A program made the translations under genes and the position numbers. Positions 1 to 6,109 of a DNA stretch of 13,593 bases are shown here, in pieces (within the stretch, counting starts at the first letter, position 1; every line of letters starts with the position of its first letter). The notes under the pieces are model-generated. The model did not search any database and was not told where the DNA came from. It saw only the letters and a list, made by a program, of their open reading frames with translations. Source of the stretch: Thermoplasmatota archaeon (lineage in GTDB: Archaea; Thermoplasmatota; Penumbrarchaeia; Penumbrarchaeales; Penumbrarchaeaceae); contig JAUVCY010000014.1 of assembly GCA_030595585.1 (NCBI GenBank), positions 1 to 13,593 of the forward strand, written 5' to 3'.

Positions 1-205
1 TTACCACCTCTTTGAGCCCAAGATGTCCAGATGGGGGTCGAGCTCATTGTGCAGTGGTTCATATACAGTTATGGTATAATACTATTTCGAGAAAGTGATA
101 CAATTTTACCGACCTTCTGTTGAGATCGATATGCTTGGTCGCTGCCGGGCATCGGGCACATAGTGATCCACATTCCCTTTCTGGCGCCCTGCCACGTCGG
201 GTCGA
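1..205. other. Left-edge sequence with no supportable gene
   Basis: I find no convincing coding region or RNA gene here. Short open stretches exist on both strands: a plus-frame tail ending at 79, and a minus-frame tail whose stop falls on bases 1-3. Neither has a start codon with a ribosome binding site or a recognisable protein pattern. No tRNA-like T-arm or acceptor pairing was seen. The plus-frame tail could be the last residues of a gene lying left of the window, but nothing identifies it. Confidence 0.5.
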
Positions 206-213
206 GAAGCAAG

Positions 214-221
214 TTTTATTA
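214..221 (+). promoter_or_regulatory. TATA-like element upstream of aRF1
   Basis: The sequence TTTTATTA lies about 60 bp upstream of the aRF1 start, after an A/G-rich stretch (GAGAAGCAAG) that could act as a BRE. Initiation about 25 bp downstream would give a leader of roughly 35-40 nt holding the GGTGG ribosome binding site at 272-276. This rests on spacing and composition only. Confidence 0.45.
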
Positions 222-280
222 ATGATGTCGATTGTGGTGAGCATCCTCAAGCTTCAAACGCCTGGAAAAGTGGTGGCATA

Positions 281-1513
281 ATGGCGAGATTGACCGCGAG
301 GGAGAGATACGAATTCAAAAAGGTCCTGGAGGAGCTCGGCTCCTACAAGGGCAGGGCTACGGAATTGATCAGCCTGTACGTTCCGGGGTCCAAGCAGGTA
401 TCCGATGTGATGAGCTATCTGAGGAACGAGTTCTCCCAGTCATCGAACATAAAATCAAAATCCACCAGGAAGAACGTTACCTCGGCGATCGAATCGATCA
501 TGTCCAGGTTGAAGAACCTTCGGACGGCGCCGGAGAACGGCCTGGCATTTTTCGTGGGCCACGTTCCGACTGGAGCGGATCAGACGAAGATGATCGCCCG
601 TGTCGTGGAGCCCCCGATGGAGATCACCACGTTCCTGTATCGATGTGACAGCTACTTCTATCTCGATCACCTCAAAACGATGATGATAGAGGAGGACGTT
701 TTCGGGCTCATCGTGGTAGACCGGTCCGAGGCCACTATAGGCCTGTTGAAAGGCAAGAGAATTGAGCTGATCAAGAACATCCAGTCCCTGGTCCCTTCGA
801 AGCATGGGAGGGGTGGACAGTCGGCTCAGAGGTTCGAACGGCTGATCGAGATCGCTGCCCATGAGTACTACAAGAAGGTGACCGACATCTGCACGGAGGC
901 ATTTCTGGGCGTGGAAGAATTGAAAGGGATACTCCTGGGGGGGCCCGGGTCGACCAAGGACTTCTTTCTGAAGAACGAATACCTTCATCATGAGCTCCAG
1001 AGGAAGGTGATCGATACTTTTGATACTGGCTACACCAGTGAGTTCGGCCTTGGTGAACTCCTTGAAAAAGCCTTACCCACGTTGCAGCACCTTGAGGTAA
1101 CCAAGGAAAAGGAGCTTATGAAACGACTTTTTTCCGAGATAAGGAAGGAAGATGGAGGTCTCAGCGCCTACGGTGAGGCACAGGTCCGTCAGGCACTGGA
1201 AGCGGGTGCCGTGGAGATCCTGCTGGTCTCGGAAGGGCTCAAGAGGTCCCATCAGGTTTGGAGATGTTCCGGCTGCGGTAATGAGGAGGAGAGATATGTC
1301 ACCTCCAGGGGTGGCGACTCCGAGAAATGCGGGAAATGTGGAGGCCTTTCCGAGTTGGTCCTTGATGAGGATATCATCGACGAACTGGACAAGATAAGCG
1401 AGCTTTACTCCTCCGCGTTGGAGCTCATATCCACCGATTCATCCGAAGGGACCATGCTTCTTAGGGCATTTGGCGGGATCGCAGCCCTTCTCCGATACAG
1501 GGTAGTTTTCTGA
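281..1513 (+). CDS. prf1: Peptide chain release factor aRF1
   Basis: This is the archaeal class I release factor, which reads all three stop codons in the ribosomal A site and triggers release of the finished protein. The 410-residue length is typical of aRF1. Domain 1 carries the stop-codon-reading NIKS motif at residues 56-59 and the YxCxxxF motif (YRCDSYF) at 120-126. Domain 2 carries the catalytic GGQ at 178-180, within GRGGQS. The C-terminal domain has the archaeal zinc-binding minidomain with CxxC pairs at C329/C332 and C350/C353. The ATG at 281 follows a GGTGG ribosome binding site at 272-276. The gene appears monocistronic and converges on trpS with a 25-bp gap. All expected key residues are present. 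Confidence 0.97.
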   Translation: MARLTARERYEFKKVLEELGSYKGRATELISLYVPGSKQVSDVMSYLRNEFSQSSNIKSKSTRKNVTSAIESIMSRLKNLRTAPENGLAFFVGHVPTGADQTKMIARVVEPPMEITTFLYRCDSYFYLDHLKTMMIEEDVFGLIVVDRSEATIGLLKGKRIELIKNIQSLVPSKHGRGGQSAQRFERLIEIAAHEYYKKVTDICTEAFLGVEELKGILLGGPGSTKDFFLKNEYLHHELQRKVIDTFDTGYTSEFGLGELLEKALPTLQHLEVTKEKELMKRLFSEIRKEDGGLSAYGEAQVRQALEAGAVEILLVSEGLKRSHQVWRCSGCGNEEERYVTSRGGDSEKCGKCGGLSELVLDEDIIDELDKISELYSSALELISTDSSEGTMLLRAFGGIAALLRYRVVF

Positions 1514-1538
1514 CGCCTGTAATGTATTGTTATCGGTT

Positions 1539-2867
1539 TCAGTCCCATTTCACGATCTCTTTGACCAGGTGTTCTCTCTGTCCCCTGATCTCGATGAAAT
1601 CGTTCAGGAACTCCTCAAGGTACTGGCAGGCCTCTTTCTTGCATGATCCGCACAACCTGGTGCCCTGGAGGCACTCCTCCCGTATTCGGTCTATCTCCTC
1701 GTCGCCCTGAACCAGATGGTACAGCATCGTGTTGAATACGGCACAGATGTCAGGCCTCCCTCCCTTTTCCCTCTGCTCCTCGGCCGTATCCCTCCCACCT
1801 GTTACGGCCTTCTTCAGCTTTTTAACGGCCTCTGAAGGGTCATCATCCAGGAATATTGCGGTCTCCGGTTTTGATGAGCTCATCTTCTCCCCTGTGATCC
1901 CTTTGATGAACCGGTGATATGTTGACGAAGGTGGTATGAAGCCGAACCCCCCCTCATCCTTCTCCACCAGGGCCAGGGCCTCATCCAAGATCGGGACGTC
2001 CGTTGGGGATGCCCCAGGCAGATACAGGGCCTTGTATCTCGGGACCATATTGAAATCGAGGTAGCCCAGGCTTTCCAGGGCTGATCGTGCCTTGGACAAC
2101 AGGCTCTCCACGTTATCGTCAACCTTGACGAATACGCCCACTTTACCGTCGGAAGTAACGGTGGCATTGAACATTCTGAAGGACGATGCAAGGTCTCTGC
2201 ACAGCCTGATGTGTGGGTCCTGATCTACCCCTACAGGGACAACCACTGGAATTGGACCAAGCCTTACCTGGGGGTGAAGTATATCTCCCGCCTGGATCAA
2301 GGGCGAGTGCATGTGGGCCATGTTCGTGGAGTCATTGAAACCGTATATCGCCTTCATGGTGGAGAGGTTCACCTTCCTCCCCGCCAGATACGCTATATCC
2401 TTCACATCTGACCTTTTGGATTGGAAGTATATCTCCAGTTTATCGACATTCAAACCCAGCCCGAGATAGCTCTTGACATACGATTCGATGGCCAGCGTTC
2501 TGGCCTTCTCAAGAGGCATGCCCCTTGTGGCATATGCCTCGATATCGGCAACCGCAATAAAGACCGAGGGGTTGAAATTCTGGAGGTATCTTATCTGGTC
2601 GATCACCATTTTATGTCCCAGATGCATCCTGCCCGATGGCATGAGTCCCGAGAGGATAGCAAAGTCATCTCCTGACCTTATTCTGCCCAGGATGGTATTG
2701 AACCCCCGTTGTCCGAAAACTATGTTCTTCCTGAACAATCTGGGTGGGTTTGGCTCTGAAGGAAGGGTTGAAGGGTCGAACCTCTCGATCCCGAACTCCT
2801 TCATCACCTTCGAATAATCATCGATCTCGGTCTGCGCCCAGGGGTCGATCATATTGTCTCTCTCCAT
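1539..2867 (-). CDS. trpS: Tryptophanyl-tRNA synthetase, archaeal type
   Basis: This class I aminoacyl-tRNA synthetase charges tRNA-Trp with tryptophan. The 442-residue protein shows a DPW-containing N-terminus, the HIGH-type ATP motif HLGH at residues 82-85 (within PSGRMHLGHKM), GVDQDPHIRL from 213, and the KMSKS-type loop KMSSS at 328-332. The C-terminal region carries a CGSCKKEAC cysteine cluster near 406-414. About 75 residues (roughly 231-305) separate GVDQD from the GFGFIPPSSTYHRF segment that precedes KMSSS. This looks like an insertion relative to compact archaeal TrpRS. The start at 2867 follows GGTAGA. Met6 at 2852 is a credible alternative because GGAGAG precedes it. The gene diverges from alba. 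Confidence 0.96.
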   Translation of the reverse strand: MERDNMIDPWAQTEIDDYSKVMKEFGIERFDPSTLPSEPNPPRLFRKNIVFGQRGFNTILGRIRSGDDFAILSGLMPSGRMHLGHKMVIDQIRYLQNFNPSVFIAVADIEAYATRGMPLEKARTLAIESYVKSYLGLGLNVDKLEIYFQSKRSDVKDIAYLAGRKVNLSTMKAIYGFNDSTNMAHMHSPLIQAGDILHPQVRLGPIPVVVPVGVDQDPHIRLCRDLASSFRMFNATVTSDGKVGVFVKVDDNVESLLSKARSALESLGYLDFNMVPRYKALYLPGASPTDVPILDEALALVEKDEGGFGFIPPSSTYHRFIKGITGEKMSSSKPETAIFLDDDPSEAVKKLKKAVTGGRDTAEEQREKGGRPDICAVFNTMLYHLVQGDEEIDRIREECLQGTRLCGSCKKEACQYLEEFLNDFIEIRGQREHLVKEIVKWD

Positions 2868-2913
2868 CGTTTCTACCTGTACTGCGCATATTTGAGATGT
2901 GATATCTATTTTT

Positions 2914-2964
2914 CCATGATCATCCTGAATGTGATCATGGTGGCCAAACCCACCATGAGGTGGG
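2914..2964. repeat. Interlocking inverted repeats in the trpS/alba spacer
   Basis: Three perfect inverted repeats share arms. CCATGATCA (2914-2922) pairs with TGATCATGG (2932-2940). TCATGGTGG (2935-2943) pairs with CCACCATGA (2950-2958). CCCACC (2949-2954) pairs with GGTGGG (2959-2964). Each arm could pair with only one partner at a time. The block lies about 30 bp upstream of the alba TATA box and 50-100 bp upstream of the trpS start. It could be a set of operator half-sites or, if trpS transcription starts further upstream, an mRNA switch. The pairing is seen directly; the function is inferred. Confidence 0.6.
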
Positions 2965-2983
2965 AATAGTGTATGGGATTTGC

Positions 2984-2999
2984 AGAAAAGGATTATATA
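2984..2999 (+). promoter_or_regulatory. BRE/TATA promoter of alba
   Basis: An A/G-rich BRE-like stretch (AGAAAAGG) runs straight into ATTATATA, with the TATA core at 2993-2999. This is a strong archaeal promoter pattern. The expected start site about 25 bp downstream, near 3022, gives a leader of about 30 nt ending in the GGGTGGTGAG ribosome binding site at 3037-3046. Confidence 0.65.
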
Positions 3000-3050
3000 C
3001 GAACATCTCCAATGGGACTGGAACAGCGGCGATCCAGGGTGGTGAGAACG

Positions 3051-3359
3051 ATGGAAGACAATACGATATTCATAGGGCGCAAACCGTCGATAAATTACGT
3101 ATTGGCAGTGATCACCCAGTTCAATTCCGGCGCCGAGAAGGTCTCTTTGAAGGCGAGGGGGCGGTCCATTAGCAAAGCGGTGGATGTTGCAGAGATCACC
3201 AAGAACAGGTACATCAAGGGCCTGAAGGTGGGGAGCATTCAGATCGGGACCGTGAATCTTCCCGATGAGGAGAGGATGGAGGGTATCAACGTGTCATGGA
3301 TCGATATCGTTCTGGTCAAGGGGATCGATGACGGTACCGCCTCATCGGGTGATGAATGA
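3051..3359 (+). CDS. albA: Alba family DNA/RNA-binding chromatin protein
   Basis: Alba is a small abundant archaeal nucleic-acid-binding protein that forms dimers, coats DNA and also binds RNA. The 102-residue product starts with IFIGRKPSINYVLAV at residues 6-20, the Alba DNA-binding loop, followed by KARGRSISKAVDVAEI, the most conserved stretch of the family. I chose the ATG at 3051 because GGTGAG lies at 3041-3046 and the family pattern begins there. An in-frame ATG at 2973 would lie upstream of the TATA box. The position equivalent to Lys16 of Sulfolobus Alba is Arg10, and Lys17 is kept as Lys11. The C-terminus ends in a short acidic tail. The gene appears to be transcribed alone, since the next operon has its own promoter. 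Confidence 0.93.
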   Translation: MEDNTIFIGRKPSINYVLAVITQFNSGAEKVSLKARGRSISKAVDVAEITKNRYIKGLKVGSIQIGTVNLPDEERMEGINVSWIDIVLVKGIDDGTASSGDE

Positions 3360-3454
3360 AGGGCCACGGCGGATGGAGGCCACCGAAACCAAAAAGGGGA
3401 GATATCAGAGGGTTCCCTTCGGTCCACCTGCACCACGAGATAACAGAGGGACCT

Positions 3455-3494
3455 CCACTATCGGCGAGAATATTACTATAAATATTAATAGTGG
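3455..3494. repeat. Inverted repeat bracketing the rpl44e TATA box
   Basis: CCACTAT at 3455-3461 and ATAGTGG at 3488-3494 are perfect reverse complements separated by 26 bp. They enclose the BRE and TATA box of the ribosomal operon. Arm centres are 33 bp apart, close to three helical turns, so a dimeric protein could touch both arms on one DNA face. A further ACTAT at 3475-3479 also complements the right arm. Confidence 0.45.
3466..3484 (+). promoter_or_regulatory. TATA promoter of the rpl44e operon
   Basis: The TATA box TATAAATA lies at 3477-3484, within an AT-rich tract preceded by GAGAATATTAC. Initiation near 3505 would give a leader of about 43 nt before the rpl44e ATG. This promoter separates the ribosomal operon from alba upstream. 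Confidence 0.65.
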
Positions 3495-3508
3495 TTCTAA
3501 AATACGCC

Positions 3509-3542
3509 CTCACCAAGCCCCCATTCAAGGAAAAAAGGTGAG
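3509..3542 (+). promoter_or_regulatory. Possible leader hairpin covering the rpl44e ribosome binding site
   Basis: CTCACC at 3509-3514 is fully complementary to the ribosome binding site GGTGAG at 3537-3542, with a 22-nt loop between. If the transcript starts near 3505, both arms lie in the mRNA and pairing would hide the site from the ribosome. Only six base pairs support this, so it may be weak or fortuitous. Confidence 0.3.
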
Positions 3543-3547
3543 AAAAA

Positions 3548-3829
3548 ATGAAAATGCCAAGGAGCGTTAAACGGTATTGCCCCCATTGTAAGCACCACTC
3601 CCTTCAGGAAGTGGAGAAGGTGAAGAAGAGGCGGGCAAGTGAATTGGCCTGGGGGCAGAGGCGTTTCAGAAAAGTAACGGCTGGCTATGGAGGTTTCCCG
3701 CGTCCCAAACCAGAGGGTAGAGAGAAACCTACAAAGAGGGTGCAGCTGAGATACAAGTGCAAGGAGTGCGGCAAAATGACGATGCCGCCTTGCATCAGGG
3801 CGAAGAAGTTCGAGCTGGTTGAGGGCTGA
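3548..3829 (+). CDS. rpl44e: Large-subunit ribosomal protein L44e
   Basis: This is a small basic zinc-ribbon protein of the archaeal/eukaryotic 50S subunit, located near the E site. The 93-residue product has the diagnostic spaced cysteines C11/C14 (CPHC) and C71/C74 (CKEC), expected to bind one zinc. A highly basic middle (EKVKKRR, GQRRFRKV, GYGGFPRPKPEG) matches L44e. The ATG at 3548 has AGGTGAG at 3536-3542 with a short A-rich spacer. In-frame Met3 is a less likely start. It is the first gene of the operon, and rps27e follows after 5 bp. Confidence 0.97.
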   Translation: MKMPRSVKRYCPHCKHHSLQEVEKVKKRRASELAWGQRRFRKVTAGYGGFPRPKPEGREKPTKRVQLRYKCKECGKMTMPPCIRAKKFELVEG

Positions 3830-3834
3830 TCATC

Positions 3835-4032
3835 ATGGAAATCAATACAAAACCCCGGAGCAAGTTCCTGAAGGTAAAGTGTCAGGATTGCGGTAACGTA
3901 CAGACGGTCTTTGATAGGTCCACGACGAAGGTGGGCTGTACCGTATGTGGAGCAACAATGGTAAATCCCAAAGGCGGAAAGGCCGAGATCAAGGGCGAGA
4001 TCCTCGAGAGGATGGACGTGGATATGGCCTGA
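3835..4032 (+). CDS. rps27e: Small-subunit ribosomal protein S27e
   Basis: This zinc-finger protein of the 30S subunit is found in archaea and eukaryotes. The 65-residue sequence carries C16/C19 (CQDCGN) and C35/C38 (CTVCGA), the four-cysteine ribbon of S27e, and the family phrase VFDRSTTKVGCTVCG. The ATG at 3835 starts 5 bp after the rpl44e stop, with GAGG at 3821-3824 inside the end of rpl44e. This implies translational coupling. The L44e-S27e-aIF2-alpha-Nop10 order is a familiar archaeal arrangement. A small hairpin spans its stop codon. Confidence 0.97.
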   Translation: MEINTKPRSKFLKVKCQDCGNVQTVFDRSTTKVGCTVCGATMVNPKGGKAEIKGEILERMDVDMA

Positions 4033-4039
4033 CCAGGCC
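4026..4039 (+). repeat. Short hairpin at the rps27e stop codon
   Basis: GGCCT (4026-4030) and AGGCC (4035-4039) form a 5-bp stem around the loop GACC and overlap the TGA stop at 4030-4032. No T-run follows, so it does not look like an archaeal terminator. It could mark an mRNA processing site or simply be chance. Confidence 0.25.
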
Positions 4040-4058
4040 GTAAAAAGGAGAGATAGAT

Positions 4059-4853
4059 ATGGTTTACAACGAGATGCCGGAGGAAGGAGAGCTGGTGGTT
4101 GCCACGGTCAAGCAGGTAAAGAACTTTGGCGTCGTTGTAGAGCTGGATGAGTATCCCGAACTCGAGGGTTTCCTTCATATCGCGGAGGTCGCATCCGGGT
4201 GGGTAAAATACATAAGGGACCACGTCCGGGAGGGCCAGAAGATCGTCTGCAAGGTACTGGGCGTGGACGATAGGAAGCGATACAAATCGGTGGACCTCTC
4301 CCTTAAAGCCGTTAATGCCCATCAGAAGAGGGAGAAGATACAGCAGTGGAAAGGTGAGCAGAAGGCCCGAAAGCTCGTTGGGATGCTCTGCGAGCAGATG
4401 GGATCCGATTTCAAGAAGGGCATGGCGGATTTTGGGTATCAACTGATCCAGGAATATGGCTCTCTGTATGCTGCCATGGAGGCCTGCGCCATAAGTGAGC
4501 TATCACTGGAGGAGGCTGGCTTCACCGGGGAGTGGGTGAATGAGTTCATAAAGATATCCAAAGATAATATCACCCCCCCGTATGTTGAGATCAATGGTGT
4601 CCTCGAGCTTACCTCCCCTGAGCCAAGGGGGATGCAGGATATCAAGGGGTCCCTTGAGATCACCGAGAAGATCGGCAATAAGTACGACGATGTGAAGTTG
4701 AAGATATACTATTTGGGGGCGCCGAAATACAGGTTGATCCTGGAGGCCCCCAATTACAAGGTCGCCGAGGAGGTCCTCAAGGAGGCCGCCCAGGGGGCAG
4801 TTGACCACCTTGTAAACCTCGAGGGAGAGGGCAAGTTCATCAGGAAAGCGTAA
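4059..4853 (+). CDS. eif2a: Translation initiation factor aIF2, alpha subunit
   Basis: This is the alpha subunit of the heterotrimeric aIF2 that carries initiator Met-tRNA to the small subunit. The 264-residue length is standard. An S1-type OB fold covers about residues 8-85 (GELVVATVKQVKNFGVVVEL, then EGFLHIAEVASGWVKYIRD, then KSVDLSLKAV). A helical middle domain follows, and then the C-terminal alpha/beta domain that contacts the gamma subunit and tRNA (from about 175 on). The ATG at 4059 follows GGAG at 4047-4050. It lies 26 bp after rps27e and 15 bp before nop10, in the same operon. Nothing is missing or unusual. Confidence 0.97.
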   Translation: MVYNEMPEEGELVVATVKQVKNFGVVVELDEYPELEGFLHIAEVASGWVKYIRDHVREGQKIVCKVLGVDDRKRYKSVDLSLKAVNAHQKREKIQQWKGEQKARKLVGMLCEQMGSDFKKGMADFGYQLIQEYGSLYAAMEACAISELSLEEAGFTGEWVNEFIKISKDNITPPYVEINGVLELTSPEPRGMQDIKGSLEITEKIGNKYDDVKLKIYYLGAPKYRLILEAPNYKVAEEVLKEAAQGAVDHLVNLEGEGKFIRKA

Positions 4854-4868
4854 CGAGAAGGTGTTCCA

Positions 4869-5054
4869 TTGAGGAGCAGGATCCGGAAATGTCCAAGCTG
4901 CGACCGGTATACCTTTCAGCAGAGCTGTTCCAGATGTGAGGTTGCCACCCAGAACACCTTTCCAGCCCGTTTCTCACCCCAGGATAGATTTGGCAAGTAT
5001 CGTCGGATGGCATATCTTGAATCAATGGAGGCAGAAGATGGTGGCCCCGAATAA
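4869..5054 (+). CDS. nop10: H/ACA ribonucleoprotein subunit Nop10
   Basis: Nop10 is the small core subunit of the H/ACA RNP. It binds Cbf5 and helps guide pseudouridine formation in rRNA. The 61-residue product opens with RSRIRKCPSC, has paired cysteines C8/C11 and C20/C23 typical of archaeal Nop10, and then the signature ARFSPQDRFGKYRR at about 34-47. The start is TTG. No other in-frame start exists before the conserved sequence, and GAAGGTG at 4857-4863 sits 5 nt upstream. The 3' end overlaps the PAC2 gene by 17 bp, so the two are probably translated together. Confidence 0.93.
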   Translation: MRSRIRKCPSCDRYTFQQSCSRCEVATQNTFPARFSPQDRFGKYRRMAYLESMEAEDGGPE

Positions 5055-5823
5055 AGCAACCGATTTCGAATTCGTCATCGATCGTCTGGATGAGGTCGAG
5101 CTGAAGAGGCCGGTATTGATAGAGGGCCTCCCCGGGGTTGGCAACGTTGGAAAACTGGCTGTGGAACATCTGATAGATGTACTCGACATGAAACCATACG
5201 CAAGGTTGTATTCACGGCATTTGCCCCCTCAGGTATCCGTCAGCGAGGATGGGGTCGTGGACCTTGCGAGGCACGATCTCTACTACATGAAGGGACATGA
5301 CGGAGGCTCGGACCTTCTGGTCCTGACTGGGGATTATCAGGGGTTGACCCCCGAGGGCCAATATATCCTCTCGCTGAGGACCCTTGAATTGGCGCGTGAC
5401 CTCTCCGTCCCCATGATATTCACACTGGGCGGTTTTGGGCTGATAAGGATGGTCGAAACCCCGTCTGTACTTGGCGCGGTGACCGACAAGGATATGATAT
5501 CCGGTTTCAAGGACCTGGGAGTGGTCTTCAGGAGCGGGGAGCCTGGATCCGGCATAATCGGCGCCTCCGGCCTCCTGCTGGGAATGGGAAAATATTTTGG
5601 TATACCCGGGATATGTCTCATGGGAGAGACCTCGGGATATTTCGCCGATCCCAGGTCCGCAGGTGAGATACTGCGGATCCTGGCAGGATACTTTGACCTG
5701 GATATTGACCTTACCAAACTGGAGGAGAGGGCAAAACAGGTTGATGAGATAACGAGCAAGCTGAAAAAGGACATCGAGGCCTCCGAGCAGGAGGAGAGGG
5801 ACGATCTCAGATATTTCGGTTGA
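5038..5823 (+). CDS. PAC2-family protein, probable proteasome assembly chaperone
   Basis: This is a 261-residue member of the PAC2 superfamily, related to eukaryotic proteasome-assembly chaperones and the archaeal PbaA/PbaB proteins. The family marks are IEGLPGVGNVGKLAVEHLI at about 28-46 and, later, GETSGYFADPRSAGEILRIL. A charged helical, probably coiled-coil, C-terminus leads to a DDLRYFG tail. The tyrosine lies third from the end, so this is not a strict HbYX proteasome-docking motif. I chose the ATG at 5038 because GGAGG lies at 5027-5031 and the family pattern begins just after it. Earlier in-frame starts would overlap nop10 deeply. It is the last gene of the translation operon. A role in 20S core assembly or activation is inferred from the family. 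Confidence 0.88.
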   Translation: MVAPNKATDFEFVIDRLDEVELKRPVLIEGLPGVGNVGKLAVEHLIDVLDMKPYARLYSRHLPPQVSVSEDGVVDLARHDLYYMKGHDGGSDLLVLTGDYQGLTPEGQYILSLRTLELARDLSVPMIFTLGGFGLIRMVETPSVLGAVTDKDMISGFKDLGVVFRSGEPGSGIIGASGLLLGMGKYFGIPGICLMGETSGYFADPRSAGEILRILAGYFDLDIDLTKLEERAKQVDEITSKLKKDIEASEQEERDDLRYFG

Positions 5824-5842
5824 TCTCTGTTACACAATATCT

Positions 5843-6109
5843 CTACAGAATGGGCAGTAGCTCTTCTATCTCGTACCTGCTGATCTGAGCCTCCAGGGAC
5901 CTGTCGTTCTTTCTGTGTCCAAGGCTGCTGTTGTAAGCTTCAACATGAGCCCTCTTGGCCGAGAGGTAGTGGTCCAGGAACTCACCGCCCATCACCTCTC
6001 TGGCCAGAGCGCTCGATCCCAGAAGGTCGAGGGCGGAATCCAGGTTGGGGGGCAACTTTTAATGCTCAATACCACCTGCAAACGGGGTTTGATGTTCGGC
6101 AGATAATGT
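5843..6109 (-). pseudogene. Remnant of glutamine synthetase C-terminus
   Basis: The 70-codon open stretch reads LPPNLDSALDLLGSSALA, then a GGEFLDHYLSAKRAHVEAY-type helix, and ends ISRYEIEELLPIL. This follows the C-terminal pattern of GlnA-type enzymes: LPxxLxxALxxL, a Gly, a YxxxKRAE-like helix, then WExExYL. The frame continues upstream with TLSAEH and GGIEH, which also fits the GlnA lead-in (LSxEExxxxGI then LP). It is broken by TAA at 6059-6061. No ATG or ribosome binding site exists, and the rest of the roughly 450-residue enzyme is absent because the neighbouring gene stops at 6110. About 20 extra residues lie between the KRA helix and the final segment. An unrelated small gene starting at TTG 6055 is possible but less likely. 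Confidence 0.62.

Noticed and set aside
1..84. Short minus-strand frame ending with a stop at bases 1-3 (26 residues)
   Set aside because: It has no start codon or ribosome binding site and is closed by a stop at about 84. The peptide matches nothing I know.
120..205. Possible structured RNA or tRNA upstream of aRF1
   Set aside because: Repeated GGGCA and GCGCC words suggest pairing, but no cloverleaf, T-loop consensus or C/D box pair could be assembled.
455..991. Minus-strand open frame of 178 codons
   Set aside because: It lies wholly inside aRF1, whose motifs are unmistakable. It has no recognisable protein pattern and is an antisense shadow.
2907..2957. Minus-strand 16-codon frame as a trpS leader peptide
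   Set aside because: It has no Trp codons and no ribosome binding site. Its ATG-rich sequence is a by-product of the inverted repeats.
2973..3050. N-terminal extension of Alba from the ATG at 2973
   Set aside because: That ATG lies upstream of the TATA box, and the Alba pattern and ribosome binding site both point to 3051.
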